Positions 26,483-39,095 of a DNA stretch of 64,000 nt are shown piece by piece. Origin of the DNA: Anticarsia gemmatalis. Taxonomy: Eukaryota > Arthropoda > Insecta > Lepidoptera > Erebidae. The notes beneath the pieces were generated by a model. That model was not told the origin of the DNA. It searched no databases and saw only the letters and a program-made list of their open reading frames with translations. The position numbers and the translations under genes are program-made. Every line of letters begins with the position of its first letter. Positions within the stretch are counted from its first letter, which is position 1. The stretch covers positions 4,154,001 through 4,218,000 of the forward strand of contig NC_134756.1 in the NCBI RefSeq assembly GCF_050436995.1. The letters are read 5' to 3'.

Positions 26483-26745
26483 ACCGTGAGGCGCCCATAG
26501 CCAGTTGCGCTCACCGGTCGGTAAACGATCTGTGGGTTAAGCAACCATTGGCGCGGTCATTCCGTAGATGGGTGACCGCATAGTCGTATTTGAACTGGGC
26601 GTCTCCGTGCTTCGGAGGGCACGTTAAAAGTCGGTCCCGGTTGTTGTCTACTAAGATAACAGTCGTTAAGCCACGTCAAAGGCCTCTCGGGCGGCTTGAA
26701 CAACTTTGACACTAGGTTGACCACTAACCATACGACAAACAACAA
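26483..26745 (+). repeat. 5S-rRNA-derived SINE, type A, with 11-bp target duplication
   Basis: This is the best preserved type A head: GGTTAAGCAACCATTGGCGC followed by GTAGATGGGTGACCGC, close to the 5S rRNA internal control region. It has the same central block and CACTAGGTTGACCACTAACC end as the 15256 copy, with a CAA-rich tail. CATTACCGAGT at 26472..26482 recurs at 26746..26756 as the target duplication. It is probably among the youngest SINEs here. Confidence 0.87.
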
Positions 26746-28186
26746 CATTACCGAGTTGCCGCTGAAAAGTTTCTTACAAGCCCTTGATGTTGTTGATTCA
26801 TTGTGTTAAATATCGATGATGCACAGTCTACTTTTTCCAACCGGTTGTGAGCTTACAACTACTGGCCCATCGAGATAAACAGTAATTACTTCGATCATTG
26901 GTCATTACTAAAATAAACATAAAACCAAATTAATCTTTCAATAAATATTTGAAACCAATTAACGAGGTCACATTAGAAAGCCTTAATTAAAGTAATCAAT
27001 TCTACACAAGCATCATAATATTTTACGTTGTCGCAGTAATTACATCATTTACACCGAATAAATGAAAACTGGTTTAGATATAATTAGGCGTGATTAATGA
27101 TCGCTAGCGCCCCGGCACGACGGTGTGAGTAGCGACCGACGCCGACGTGTAAAGGACTTTGTAATATTGCGTAATGTAAGAAAAATGCAAAAAATAACTT
27201 AATTGCTTTACTTTCAATTATATTTGTAAACAACAAGGTTTTAATTCATGATGAAACTGAATTAATGTTCACGGTTTCTTATTCTTATGAAGTTCTTAAG
27301 AAAATCGGTCGTATGTTTGAGTTTACATATATTATTGCAGTTACTGGTAGTCTCAACTGTTATTTATATTCTGATAGGGCGGATCGGGACATAAGGAGAA
27401 AGACAAACAAAACAATCATACGGAAAAAAACAACGAAATAATAATATATCGATCGAAATCTGGATCACCATTTTCAGTTATACACCAGTTAAGTCAAATT
27501 AATTCAGACATTATTGGAGAAATCATGATAGCACTATAGTTATTACTCGTTAAATTTATTGACCTTTCTAAGAAATACCAAAATTATAGTCCTCAGAAAA
27601 CCAACAAGCGCAGTACATTTTATATTTGCAGTGCATTTTTTAAATTACTCCATTCGATTTACGAGTCGATTCTTAAAATCGTTATGCTCGCGGTGGGTAT
27701 GTCAATTTGAAATCAATTTATTACTTGGCCGTCATTTCGGTTCAGCGAATTATAAAGATCTTGATTCCTTTCATGTACTAAGTAATGATCTTGCTCATTC
27801 CGATGGTTTATAAATTCGCAAGTCAGCTTGTTCGATATTGCATAAAGAAAAATAAATATGCACTGCGTTGCGCTTTTATATTTTTTTAAAAAAGTATTCC
27901 CTGAAAAATATTATTATTCTCTATAATTTTACTTTAGTTTATTATAAGAAAATTATAATCCAAGCCGCTCTTTTAAGGTGTTGCGCGTCTATAATTCTTT
28001 AGTCGAGTAATCGCGTCGATTCGCAAAACGATTACGCCCGAGGCAATATCGATTTAATCGTCACTTATTTACTGCTCGTTTATACTCAATTCGAGAAATT
28101 GTAATTGAATAAGACGAAATGAAACGCGTTTTAATTATTTATTAATTGAATAATGAAGGGTTTTTACCCAAGAACCTATGTAGTTT

Positions 28187-28435
28187 AACTGCACATTTGG
28201 CGCAGTGATTAATGTGGTTATCTCGTCGCAAAACCGCCAAGTGTGGTGGGCTCTAATCCCATCCGAAACAATTTTTTGTGTGATACACGAGTATATTTTG
28301 TTCTAAACCTAGTTGTTATTGTATCCAAATAAGTACGTATTTAGAAGTATTTTTGTATGTTTATCGGTTATTTTGTTACCATAGTACAAGCTCCGTTTTT
28401 TAGCAGATCGTGTGTGAATTGTCTAATGATATTAA
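28187..28435 (+). repeat. tRNA-derived SINE (family T1), degraded
   Basis: It has the same head (TTGGCGCAGTGATTAA, box B decayed to GGCTCTAATCC) and body (TTTGTGTGATACACGAGTAT, TTTTGTTACCATAGTAC) as the 22668 copy. A 125-codon open frame begins inside its end at 28410 but has no coding features. Confidence 0.68.
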
Positions 28436-28439
28436 GTTG

Positions 28440-31400
28440 ATATTAAAGATTTTTAATAAAATAAAGATTTTTGATTTAGTTTCATTCGAGATAATTAGAA
28501 TAATCGTATTATTTGTAATAGTTTCCGGACAGGATACATTAAAATGGAAGCTTGAGACATTACAAAGTTTAAGCTGTAATTATGTACATAAAGATTGTTA
28601 TAAAACAAGTGAGATGAATACATTATTGCCAATTATTCGCCATCTTTCAATCTTTTATTTTTATGATGGTGAAATTATAGGTCTCGGGAGGAAGCGAGTA
28701 AAGCCTGCTTTCGTTCTAAGAGCCTCATTTTTACACGCGATGAAAAAAAAAACAGAAGACTTTTCTTCTTCATTTCTTATTCTATGAATATAGTAATACG
28801 ATAGAATAACATATTGAAATGCATTCCTTTATTTTTAACTTATTTCAGATTATATAGAGGAAAGTTGGTGTTTTATTTTTTAGACCCTCGCTTGTTCAAA
28901 TAAAATAGAGATTTAATCTGAACAGGGAAAGTTTAAACGTCACGGTGTCTTTAAGTTGTATGTTTTGTTTTGGCGTTTAACGTTTTTCAACAAAATAAAT
29001 ATAACCGTTACTTGCTATCATGTTTTGATAGGTTTGATAGATGACTGTGTTAAAAATAAATATCATAGAGATATTTATTTTTAAATATTTCGTACCAATA
29101 CGTCCACATCCTAAATTAACTGGTTCGCAAGTGTGTCACAGCCGAAACTGAGTGCGAATTATGGCACATCTAATTAAAGTTAATTAAGTGTTTTATAGCT
29201 TGTCTCAACCGACCACGGTACAAGGTGTAAAATTATATGATCTTTTATGAGTCTCGTATGGGACTTAATAAGTAAGATTTTAGCCCGTTTATGAAATGAT
29301 GGTATGAATGAAATTTGAGTTTTTAAGGAAAGATGGGCTGTTGTTGCTTTTTACCATTCAAAGATAAAATAAGTAAAGTGCCTCCTTTTTTAAATTCGGT
29401 TAATAAGACAGTCTTAGTTAGGCTATATAGCTTTGTACTTTTTCATTACAGTATTCATTAGTTTCATTAAAGTTTTGAGTATATTTAAAGTTCATTACGT
29501 ACTATCATGTTTTAAAGAAAAAATATATTTTTAATTTTTTATTAATTATAAGTTAATTATATATATATATCTGTAATTACCCGATAACTAAAAGCAATTA
29601 AGATTACGTTCAATCGAGACCACTAAAATATAATTAAAATGCAATAAAAGTTATTGGAAAAGCAATATTTACCAATATGCCCCAAAAAGGTGTTATTCAC
29701 TTAATTAGGGTTTAAATTCTTAACGAGTCAATTAAACCGTACTTATCGCAGATATATATTTAATCCAATTCACAGGTGTACTTTGTCGTTAAAAACCGCC
29801 ATTCAATATCCAATCAGAAAGTAATAAACTGACAAAATAAATAAATTCTCCTTATAGGGAACAGAAGGCCTACTATGTTTCTTCAATTCGAAGTTTCGAG
29901 AACAATTTCGTAATTCGACTTCATTTTCTTCGCCACTTTATTCGATTAAAATCATGTGTCAAAGTAGATTTTTGGTTTTGTGTATACGAGAATTAGGAGG
30001 TTTAGAAGATTTAAATACATTACAAATCAACATAAAATAACGCTTTCTTACTATAGGTATAGACAGAGACCAGAAAATGTCAAACAAATAATTTCGATAC
30101 AAATAAAATGGTACGAAACGCACGTAACTTCGTGAAAAAGTTTAATTTTTCGATAAATGTAATGACGATGATCTATCTGATCTATTTTGGCCATGGCGAC
30201 CACTTCTAATCCTAATCAGATTAGCTCTGAAGCTTCGTACAGGTTTAGCCAAATGTTGTAGCCAAATTCTGCAGAAAACTCACGTGACAAGGTTAAATTA
30301 TAGTAGGCCTCTTGTCTCCAGTGGTGTATATTTTTCGCTTTAGTATTTCTCCCTCGGTGGTCTTGTCGTTCAATGAATTGATGTCGATTTTAATGTGTTA
30401 CGTGATATGAAAATGTTTTGATTAAGAATAATATTCCAATTTGTATTCCAAAGGGACAGTTTTTTGTGAACGCGTAAAGAATTCTTGGGAAAATATCGTT
30501 AAATTGTGCCTGTGTTATGCATATTAATGGTTGATTAGTCTTTTGAGTCATAGTGTAAAAAATGGTGTAACAATAGGCAGTCTGTAAGGATTTTTATGAG
30601 AAGGCACTTATAAAAAATAAATTTGATACTATTGGTCTAGTTTTATTATTGGACTACCCTGGATGATTTTATGTTGCAGATATCAGCGGTGTGAATTTGA
30701 TTATAAAGATGAAATATTTTTACAAAATTACCAAACACCAAAAGCGTCTTGCCGTAATTGTTTTGGTTTGTGCCAATCGGATTAATCTACACATATTTTG
30801 TTTTGCCGCCCGCCTAGGCCGATTAATGTCGAACTGAATATGTGTGTAGCAAGATTTACTCAATATTTCATAGAAACAGTTCTATAGTAACAAATATGTA
30901 GATCCACTTTACGATAGGCTTCTAATATCACATGTAAATATTACGAGTATTAACTTCAAAGTCCATATTCCCACACAAACTTTCGCAATGCCTATACCCC
31001 GCGCCATTTATTTTATTGTCCAGTCCAGTCTGATCAACATACTTGCAAAGGCAATAACTAATATATTTGTGTGACGGGCTACATTTTGCTAAGCTCTATT
31101 CAAAGTTCTTTATACTAGACGATACGCTACCGTGACGACACCGAGATTTTTCTTTGTTTGACGGACTGTTTCGGGCTAAAAGCAAAGCTTCAGATTGTTT
31201 TTCATGATTTCGCGTCGACTAATATAACTTCGCAGTGTAGTTTTCGTAAATATACAATGTACATTATTTTTTTATTCAAAGATTTATATCTTTTGTTTAC
31301 CATAACAAACAATAGGGTTTACTGCTATTGTCGAAAAATGCCCTGCTTGTTTTTGCAGATGAAATCAAATGTCACTCGTAGAGACCTTTTTAATAGTTTC

Positions 31401-32530
31401 GCCAATATTAGGTGTATTTGGAGCCTATCATATACTATTCTTTATTCTAAGGGCATTATCCTTGAGGAATAAGTTTTGATTAGTACTTGATGTCGTTGTC
31501 GTATCGCCATCGTGTCGTCTAAAATAAAAGCGATCACCTAGGCTGCAATTCATCGTTATAACCCGTTTGATATATTACCGTATTGCGTCCAATGAATACA
31601 TGAATATGTTTGTTCACATTTCATATTTATCGCTTTCAATGTGTAAAATCTAAATATAATGCGTTAGTTCTGTGTTTTGCTAAGTGGTTTATCTTAGTAT
31701 ACTGTATTGGGTTAGGTAAAGGTTTGTATTAAGCAATGGACCTTTAAAAGTGTGCACAGGATTAGTAAAGGATTATATTGTGATGTTTTGAATGTCTATG
31801 TTAATTTTTGTATGTTATATTGATTTATTTTAAATAATTATTAGGAGTATGTTTATATGATTGCAAACTTTGGGGTTTTCAGGGTCTCTAAGTCATTATC
31901 AAATAGGCATATATCCTTTTTATGTAGAACTTCCAGCTGTTTGTTTTCCGATAGTGGCAATATACTTCTTCTATAGTGCGGCCGTTTATCAGTTCTACTA
32001 AAATGTGTAACTTAATTTCCAGCCGCTCTATCCGTTGTCTTCCAAGGGCTCCAGTAAGAGCAATTTTTATTCTGGAATTCTAGAATCATTAGGTCCGGGG
32101 TCAATATCATGTGGGGCTTGTTGAAATTGAGAAATCGTTCTTCCGATAACTTATGGTATATCTTTATTAATACTATACGCAATAACGAAAACAGTAACAT
32201 GCACCTGTGGTCCACATAATCTTTGTTGCCATCACATTGTTTCATCTCCATTAACAGTAAATAAATGTAAACATACGAGTTTTTTCCTCAAAATGCCGCT
32301 GATTCAATGGAAGTTGAATTAACGAAATAATGTCGATGTTTCTCGGTAAAGCTTAATTAACCGCGTGTGCGCTGGGCTGGCTGTGCGTTTCCTCTAATTA
32401 AAGATGTTTGTTTGTTTTTGTATTTACTGTTTAAATAACGATATGGGGGTTTACTGATTAACATATGTTATTTGCACGACTCTTCCGTGAAAAGTAAATG
32501 ACATTATTTTGCAAAGGAGCTTTGGTATGT
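28440..32530. other. AT-rich sequence, nothing recognised
   Basis: Two open frames of 125 and 104 codons (28410 and 31158) lack coding composition and recognisable motifs. Confidence 0.5.
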
Positions 32531-32534
32531 GAAT

Positions 32535-32627
32535 GAGGCGAGGAAAGTTTGTAAGGATCGCATCAAGTGGCGATCTTTGGTCTCTGTCTTTCCCTATGGG
32601 AAAAAGGGCTGGATATTATGTGTGCAT
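32535..32627 (+). repeat. LINE 3' end fragment
   Basis: In frame it reads KDRIKWRSLVSVFPYGKKG, close to the C-terminal motif of lepidopteran non-LTR retrotransposons, followed by GGATATTATGTGTGCATT. It directly precedes the 19-bp direct repeat at 32636. Confidence 0.6.
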
Positions 32628-32666
32628 TATTAGAGTATATAGTGTAGTATAATTCGTCTAATTATA

Positions 32667-33028
32667 GAGGAGCTCGTGGCTTAGTTAACAACAGCCGCCC
32701 GGATCGATCTCTGAGGTTAAGCCATGCTTGCCGAGGTTGATTTGTGGATGGGTGACCATCTTACACAAATCGAGTTCCCCCGTGTTTCGGAAGGCACGTT
32801 AAATTATGGGTCCCGGCTGTCATTTTCGCAGATCTTTGACAATCGTTAACAGTAGTCAGAAGCTTGAAAGTCTGACGACCAGTCTTACCGAAGGGTATCG
32901 TGTTATCCCAGTTAGCTGGGTTGTGGAGGTCAGATAGGCAGTCGCTCCATGTAAAACACTGGTATTCAGCAGCAGCCGGTGAGATTGGATGCCGACTCCA
33001 ACATAGCTTGGAAGAAAGGCTAAGCTAA
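32667..33028 (+). repeat. 5S-rRNA-derived SINE, type B
   Basis: It starts GAGGAGCTCGTGGCTTAG. The 5S-like control region reads GAGGTTAAGCCATGC ... GGATGGGTGACCATC. The central block (CCCGTGTTTCGGAAGGCACG, then GGGTCCCGGCTGT) is shared with type A, but the 3' body is different and longer (AGTCAGAAGCTTGAAAGTCT ... CCGACTCCAACATAGC). A Helitron abuts its 3' end at 33029. The pair is flanked by a 19-bp direct repeat. Confidence 0.8.
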
Positions 33029-33211
33029 TCTTTATATATCTCTTCTGTAAGTGTGTATGTCACTGAACTTCTCTTAAACGACTGGACCGATTTTGATGAA
33101 ATTTTTTGTGTGTGTTCAAGGGGATCTGAGAATGGTTTAAATTCACAATTTTGTCCGCTGGACAATGTTTTTTTGACGTGTAGACAGGACAACGTCTGTC
33201 GGGTCCGCTAG
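33029..33211 (+). mobile_element. Short Helitron of a second family
   Basis: It starts TCTTTATATATCTCTTCTGT after an A and ends GTCTGTCGGGTCCGCTAG before a T. Internal sequence (ACGACTGGACCGATTTTGAT) differs from the other Helitrons. It sits directly against the 3' end of the 5S-SINE at 32667. Confidence 0.72.
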
Positions 33212-33879
33212 TATATATAATATATATACATATATAGTGTAGTATAATTGCTTTTCAATAAGGAACGTATAAAAAAATCAGTTTGCACTGTCTCTGTTTT
33301 AACTACTTACTCTGAAGCATTCGAATCAGACACAATAATACTTTGTATTTACTATATAGTATTAAGCCATTTTCTGTGCGGAAAGGTAAAACCTGAAGGC
33401 TTACGTTTTCAATCATTGCTCTTATTTTACGCTATTTTGAGCTAGTAAGATATTTTTAGAAGCTTAAAGAACGTCTATGTGTAGCGGCGTTTGAAGCTCT
33501 TCTTATTTTTGCTTTAAATCTAAAACGAAAGCAATTAAGTTGTACATTTGCAATATTTACATACTGATTTAGTTTCGTAAATCGATTTGTAAACGTCAGA
33601 AGTAGATTAATTTGTTTTTTTTTTGCTGCACATATGCTATCCTCTATATTTCAACACGATACTTAATTACATTTGATTCGGTTGTAAATTAATTATTACT
33701 AGAAAGCGTGAAATAATAATTTATCAAAACAAATTGAAATGGTATCGATAGGATGTTCTTGAGGTCACGAAGTAACCGGGGTTATGCGGTTACACGAATG
33801 GACTATCTAAATTTTATTTTAACTCTGATTTCGGGGTATTTAAAGTATTAAAAATCACTATCTATCTTTCTGCCTCGTG

Positions 33880-34095
33880 TTTTATATAACTCATAGACCC
33901 ATTGATGGGCCTGATTTGAGAGAGTGGTTAGGCCTTGAGTCCACCTCGCTGGTAAAAGGAGAGTTAGTAACTTTGTATACCTACCCTTAAGAAATGTATC
34001 AAACATTTCACAAGCAAGCAACCTTTTAGCTTGCAAGGTTTTATCACGATGTTTTCCTTCACCGTTCAAACTAGTGATGATTATTTCTAACGACC
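33880..34095 (-). repeat. T2 SINE fragment, reversed
   Basis: The minus strand shows GAACGGTGAAGGAAAACATC, CTTGCAAGC and AGCGAGGTGGACTCAAGGCC, matching the T2 body. The head and final block are missing or decayed. Confidence 0.58.
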
Positions 34096-34099
34096 GCTT

Positions 34100-36880
34100 C
34101 TTGACATAATTCCTAACTAATCAGTGTTTTCTATCTTCCGATATTCATTGCTCTCTCAAATCACTTAGACCCAATATGATATTACACCAATCTAGTCCAC
34201 TCAACCACATTATATACAAGATAGTTACGTGCACCTATAACTTACGTCACAGTTCGTACAAATTGCTCGGCGTATCGTGTGAAACATGGTACAGTGTCGT
34301 TCGCTTATCTCGTCTAATCTTAGCTTCTAGGGGCATCGATCTTACTGATATGGGCATTATAACATAGCAAAAAGTGGATAGGTTATTGCTGTTATTTTTT
34401 TTTTTTTTCGTTTGTTTATAGTTCAATTACTTCACATAAGTTCATAAGTAGATAGTGTTATAACAGATTTTTATATAATTGATGTTATTGTTTTGTAACT
34501 ATGTTGTTTTTATACAAAATTAAGTGAAAACTGCTGAATTTAATGTCAATTATTGCTGTTATTTGATTGTAGGAAATTGGGTTTAATTCTGTTTATGCGT
34601 GTTTTGATTTTATTTGAGATGATAGCGCCATTGAATTTACCTTAGAGCTAATTTCAAAATAATGATGACTAAATTAGTGTTTGTAATTTTTCGGCTAGAT
34701 GCTTGTGGTATTTACTTCTTTATTTTTTTAAGAATGAATGAGATGAAACATATTTATTCATGGAGATAATTTTATCGAAGAAATCATAGAATTAGTATCA
34801 ATTGAAATAAGTGTTATTATTATAGCCGTAACTATATCTAGAACACTTTTATATTTCGCAAACATCACATGTTAAGTCAAGTTAACGTCAAATTAAAGGC
34901 TACGTTCATTTTGATAACAAACTCTACTTTTAATTTTCTGTAATTTTATCAATAAGTTTTCCTCCTCACCATTAAATGACATACAAATATACATACCAAG
35001 AGTGTTATAATATTAATAAAGTCAGTGTAACACCATGTAAACATTCTGCCATGTACCGTTACACACTAGGCGTTACAATTACCATGAGCCGATGAACAGA
35101 TCACATAGATGCATATGGACGGCCGCCCGCTGCGAGCTGAGAGGCGTAACGTGCAAAACATGAGGTTTACTATAAAAAATATGTATGGGTTAGCTTGTCT
35201 GTCTGTTTTTTTGTGAGGTGGTTTTAGTAGGGATTAGTAAAATATTTGTTTTTCTTCAATATGCTTTTGATAACAAAATGTTTGTGATTCCTCAATAGAT
35301 ATGGTGAGCGTTGGATTTGTATTTTATGTGTTTAAAGTTTTAATCTTGGGTACTTATAATTCTGAAATATGAAACAAATTTGTTATCATTACGTTAAGTA
35401 TGTTGACAATGCCAATTTACTCATCCCGATGCAATGGAAAATATAATAATTGTCATTGAACTCATGTCACTTTTAAAACTCTAAAGAGTAGGAAAACAAA
35501 ATGTCACGCAATTATTACAATAGTGACACAAAATATGCCTCTGCCTAGGTCTTTGTATAATTTCTGCAGAAATCAATATGCAACTATCTTCCTTACTCCT
35601 TCAAAAATATTATTCACTGCTTCTTTTTAGAACTATAGCGTGTGAATATCATAAATCGTTTTTGTAAGAAATTGTCTCACTTTAAAGGAAAGTTTTCGAT
35701 TATCATATTAACGGAAAGCCTTTATTCAAATACGAGTGTACCCATAAGGCAAGCTAGTTTTAAAATGAAAGAATGATTACACGACAGTGGAATTACCCGT
35801 TACATAGCTTAGATATTTCACTTTATGGATAGTATTAATGGTTTGACTATAAACGGAGGTTACGGGCGTCGGTTAGACTATTAAATATTCTATAGCACTT
35901 GAATGATGGGCAGTTAGTTCTTGTTGAAGATAGGTGCCAATAATATACCTTAGATAGGATTCTTTGGCCTATGGAAAAGAATATTATGGATTTATTTTTA
36001 AACTATCGCAATGTGAAAGCGTGGTGGTATAATGCTCGAAACGTCACAAAGTAAACAGGTATCGTTGTATTATAACATTAGGAGCTAAAATAGGCTATAA
36101 AATAAATAACGTGGTTCCAAATAAGTACACATGTAGGTGCATAGGTCCCTACTGGAGTAAAAAAAGGAAAGAAATTAACAAAGATCGTATTGAAAACGTG
36201 ATTTTTTAATTTTATCCTTATTCCTTTGGGAACAGGCCCTGCTATGGTATTCTGTAAAGTGTCACTTAACCAACTAGATATTTTACCGTGAATTCAAAAC
36301 ATTATATTTCAGATTTTTTTTAAGGTTTAAGAATACCTACCAACCAAATTTGGTACCTAGGCAACATGTGTTATCTATCTAAATAGACCTATCCCTAGTT
36401 CAGAGTGCCCTGACCGTAAGACGATTATAGTTATTTGCCCCAAGTTGTGAGTGGAATTAAATACTAGCTTTTTCCTATAAAGATACTTTGACTATATTTA
36501 GCTGAGCAATAAATATTTTACTTAGCGCAGCAAGTTTTTGCGGCAAAACCACAAATATCCTGAATGTGCGAAAAAATTACCCTTTGACCAACGAGAGGAT
36601 TTTGTTGTGTCTTATTTTTAGAAATTCTATACTTGTGGGGAGATTTTATTATGAATTCTAACAGATTTTCATATTTTGACTCACCAGTTTTATTGTAACT
36701 GGCCACCGCCATTCCTTATGAAACTGTAAAAACGTGGAAGTCAAAGGAGAACATCAACATTTTAGGCCTTTTTTAAGTGCCAGCCAAATAAAAATAATGG
36801 TATATACCGATACAGCCTGAATGATTTCCTTTGTAGCTGAAATAGTGGATCTCTACATTATTATCAACATATGTATATTA
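34100..36880. other. AT-rich sequence, nothing recognised
   Basis: No repeat or coding segment was identified. Confidence 0.5.
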
Positions 36881-36881
36881 C

Positions 36882-37089
36882 TTATATATATACTAATTAT
36901 ATATATAAAGGGACCATAACCCTCAAGTATTTTGTAACTAAGGGATAATCTCCGGAACCACTGAAAGACCAGAAATCAAGAAAAAAAGTTTACCGTTTGA
37001 AAGGTAAATTAAGTACATATAACCGTTCTACATAAGCTATATTATGTTTGCAAAAAGCTAACCCGGGTAAAGCAGGGGCATGCGACTAG
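36882..37089 (+). mobile_element. Old degraded Helitron
   Basis: Remains of the TACTAATTATATATATAAAG start, ATAATCTCCGGAACCACTGA, AGCTATATTATGTTTGCAAA and the terminal AACCCGGGTAAAGC...GACTAG followed by T can be seen. Confidence 0.5.
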
Positions 37090-37804
37090 TAAAGAAATAT
37101 GAGTATTTATCATAAGTTTCAATGTAATTGTCTCATATTTGTGATTGAGTTATTTTTCTCACAAAGTTTCCGTATTGGTTGTTCAAGTATTTCCATTCAC
37201 ATATAATTACAATTTAATAGCTCGACATTTTCTACGCTGTGACATCTGTTGGCTTGTTGAAAGGAAATTCTTTCTGAACCTGTTGGGAACTGGCGTTTGT
37301 GTGTTAATATTGTAGGCTGTGGCCTCGATACTGTTGATAAATATTTTTAAAGTATGGTTTTGTGTGCGGAATTGAGCGCTTAATCAATGTTCTTAGGAAT
37401 GAGGAAAATTACGACCGTTGCTTTATAGAAAAAAAATAAAAATTGAAATGCATTTTCTGTGAGACGAACATTCTAGCGTTGTGATCAGGAATGAGTTATT
37501 AGAAAGCTATGAAAATTAAAAGCGCACCCTAATTAAATACACTTAGGTTCATCGGGCCCTAAGTACATAGTCTTACGAAACCTTAAGTAATCGTCATATT
37601 TAGGTTTTTTCTAATTTCTACCGGAATATTTTCAATGGCAGCCAGCAGTTTCTAAAAGTTTCCAGTACATTGCAACTAGCAATAGACTCGCACATGAAAC
37701 TATCATTGTCAATTTCCAAACGCGGGAATATTTTTTACAACCTCTGTTTACATGTTCGGGCATAACAAGTGTGATGATTATAAATTAAAACACAAGTAAA
37801 TATC

Positions 37805-38035
37805 GAGTAGTGTCACGCAGTCCTGCGCAGGCGCAGGTGTGGCGACGAGTTGCTCGAAGGCTACATCTTATGTGTGCAGAATTACTAATAACCTCCTGCT
37901 TGCAACTGATTTGTAAACAAACGAAACTTAGCAGCTTTCGTACTAAAGGAGCAACTTTACGTTACGTAATATGTCCGCGCGTATCGTGATGACGTATGAC
38001 GGGAGAACTTTGCGCTCGTTATAATAGAGACGAAT
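37805..38035 (+). promoter_or_regulatory. CpG-bearing promoter-like block upstream of exon A
   Basis: This is a locally CpG-rich block with a CTGCGCAGGCGCAG stretch (NRF-1-like half-sites) near 37823, GTCCGCGCG near 37973, and a CRE-like TGACGTAT near 37989. It ends just before the Helitron at 38047. It is the only such block within several kilobases of exon A. The regulatory role is inferred from composition and motifs only. Confidence 0.35.
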
Positions 38036-38046
38036 TTTAGGCATTA

Positions 38047-38249
38047 TCCATACTAATATTATAAATGCGAAAGTAACTCTGTCTGTCTGTTACTCAATCA
38101 CGCCTAAACTACTGAACCAATTTGCATGAAATTTGGTATGGGGATATTTTGATACCCGAGAAAGGACATAGGCTACTTTTTACCCCGGGAAAATGACGTA
38201 TGCCTATGGAAAAAATCAGGTGGCGGACGAAGTCGCGGCTAAAAGCTAG
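38047..38249 (+). mobile_element. Short Helitron about 400 bp upstream of exon A
   Basis: It has complete ends: TCCATACTAATATTATAAAT after A and GCGGCTAAAAGCTAG before T. It is close in its 5' half to the 13829 copy, but the 3' half is different (GGACGAAGTCGCGG). It carries an internal TGACGTAT half-CRE. Confidence 0.82.
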
Positions 38250-38580
38250 TAAGATTATATTATTAAATTGTACTAAACGCTTTTTCGTTTTCTTGTTGCT
38301 AGGGTTCTGTAATAGTTTATCTAAGAAATATAAAAAAAAAGTCTTGTTATTATGATATGTTTTATGAAAAAATATTTTAATGATAGAGACTCCTTTGCAA
38401 TAACATGGTAGAGTTTTAAGTATTCTTTATTCCAACTTTTGATTTCTAATAAAATAAGATAATAAGTCTTACTAGAACAAGCAAAAATGTTACGCTTATT
38501 TACAGTCATAGCCACTATTAGCTCTACATCAATAAAACGAACATAAAATAAAATTCACAGCACATTCGACACACCAACAG

Positions 38581-38651
38581 TATAAAATAGACAACCAATT
38601 TACTCTGATCTCGGAAGTTATGACAATAACCGTATATTAAAGTGCTAAGTG
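38581..38651 (+). promoter_or_regulatory. Possible TATA promoter and short leader of exon A
   Basis: TATAAAA at 38581..38587 lies about 70 bp before the exon A start codon, which would put a start site near 38611 and leave a 5' leader of about 40 nt. The DNA is AT-rich, so a TATA match is weak evidence alone. An alternative is that transcription starts in the CpG-containing stretch at 37805..38035, with the Helitron at 38047 inside the leader or a 5' intron. Confidence 0.35.
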
Positions 38652-39095
38652 ATGCGGGCGACGAAGATGACGTCATCGCACTGCCGGAGCGCGACTCCGC
38701 CCCTCACTAGGACCTCATCGTCCGAACTGACATGTCCTATTTCGCCGGACCTCTCAAGACGCGCGTTATCGCCCGACCTTGCCTTGAACTTTTCCCGCCA
38801 TAGGCCATTATCGCCCGATGTGTTAGACCGCTGTAGACCTCTATCGCCGGATTTCGCGCGTCGTTCCCGTTCTCCAGCGAGACCAAGGTCTTTGATGGAG
38901 TCGTTACTTGTGGCGAAGATGGAAGCTCTGAGTACGGGCAAGTTGGTACGGACTGATTCCATGGATAGTTGCAGTAGTTTCGGGTCAATGTCCTCGCTGC
39001 CTAGTGATGTGTGCCGCTGTGATGATTGTCTGCTCGGAATTGTGGATTTTTATATGCCCAGCCCTAATGCTGATGTCAATAAAACGCTGAAAAAG
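38652..39095 (+). CDS. First coding exon A (148 codons) of an unidentified Ser/Pro-rich protein
   Basis: The ATG at 38652 follows an in-frame TAA at 38646, and the frame stays open to a strong donor, AAG|GTAAGT, at 39095/39096, so the exon ends in phase 0. Residues 31-75 hold four spaced Ser-Pro-Asp motifs (S31, S40, S54, S65) embedded in Arg-rich sequence and then an RSRSPA segment. Residues 101-118 are Ser-rich. Residues 121-126 read CRCDDC, followed by a short hydrophobic stretch LLGIVDFY. No signal peptide, membrane segment or known domain is visible, so this looks like a disordered regulatory N-terminus with proline-directed phosphorylation sites. GC content is well above its surroundings. 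A second in-frame ATG (codon 6) could also be used. It resembles exon B at 61471 in phase, composition and Cys motif. I do not recognise the gene; the identity is left open. The coding call is confident, the exon-A-as-first-exon call less so. Confidence 0.8.

Noticed and set aside
26483..26745. Functional 5S rRNA gene
   Set aside because: Only the internal control region resembles 5S; the rest is SINE body, with target duplications and related dispersed copies.
28410..28787. 125-codon open frame on the + strand
   Set aside because: It starts inside a SINE tail, has AT-rich random composition, and has no motif or splice support.
31158..31472. 104-codon open frame on the + strand
   Set aside because: No ATG-based start of quality, no recognisable domain, and composition like the flanks.
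38645..38988. Two minus-strand open frames opposite exon A
   Set aside because: They are shadows of the GC-rich coding exon; the + frame has the splice donor and coherent protein features.
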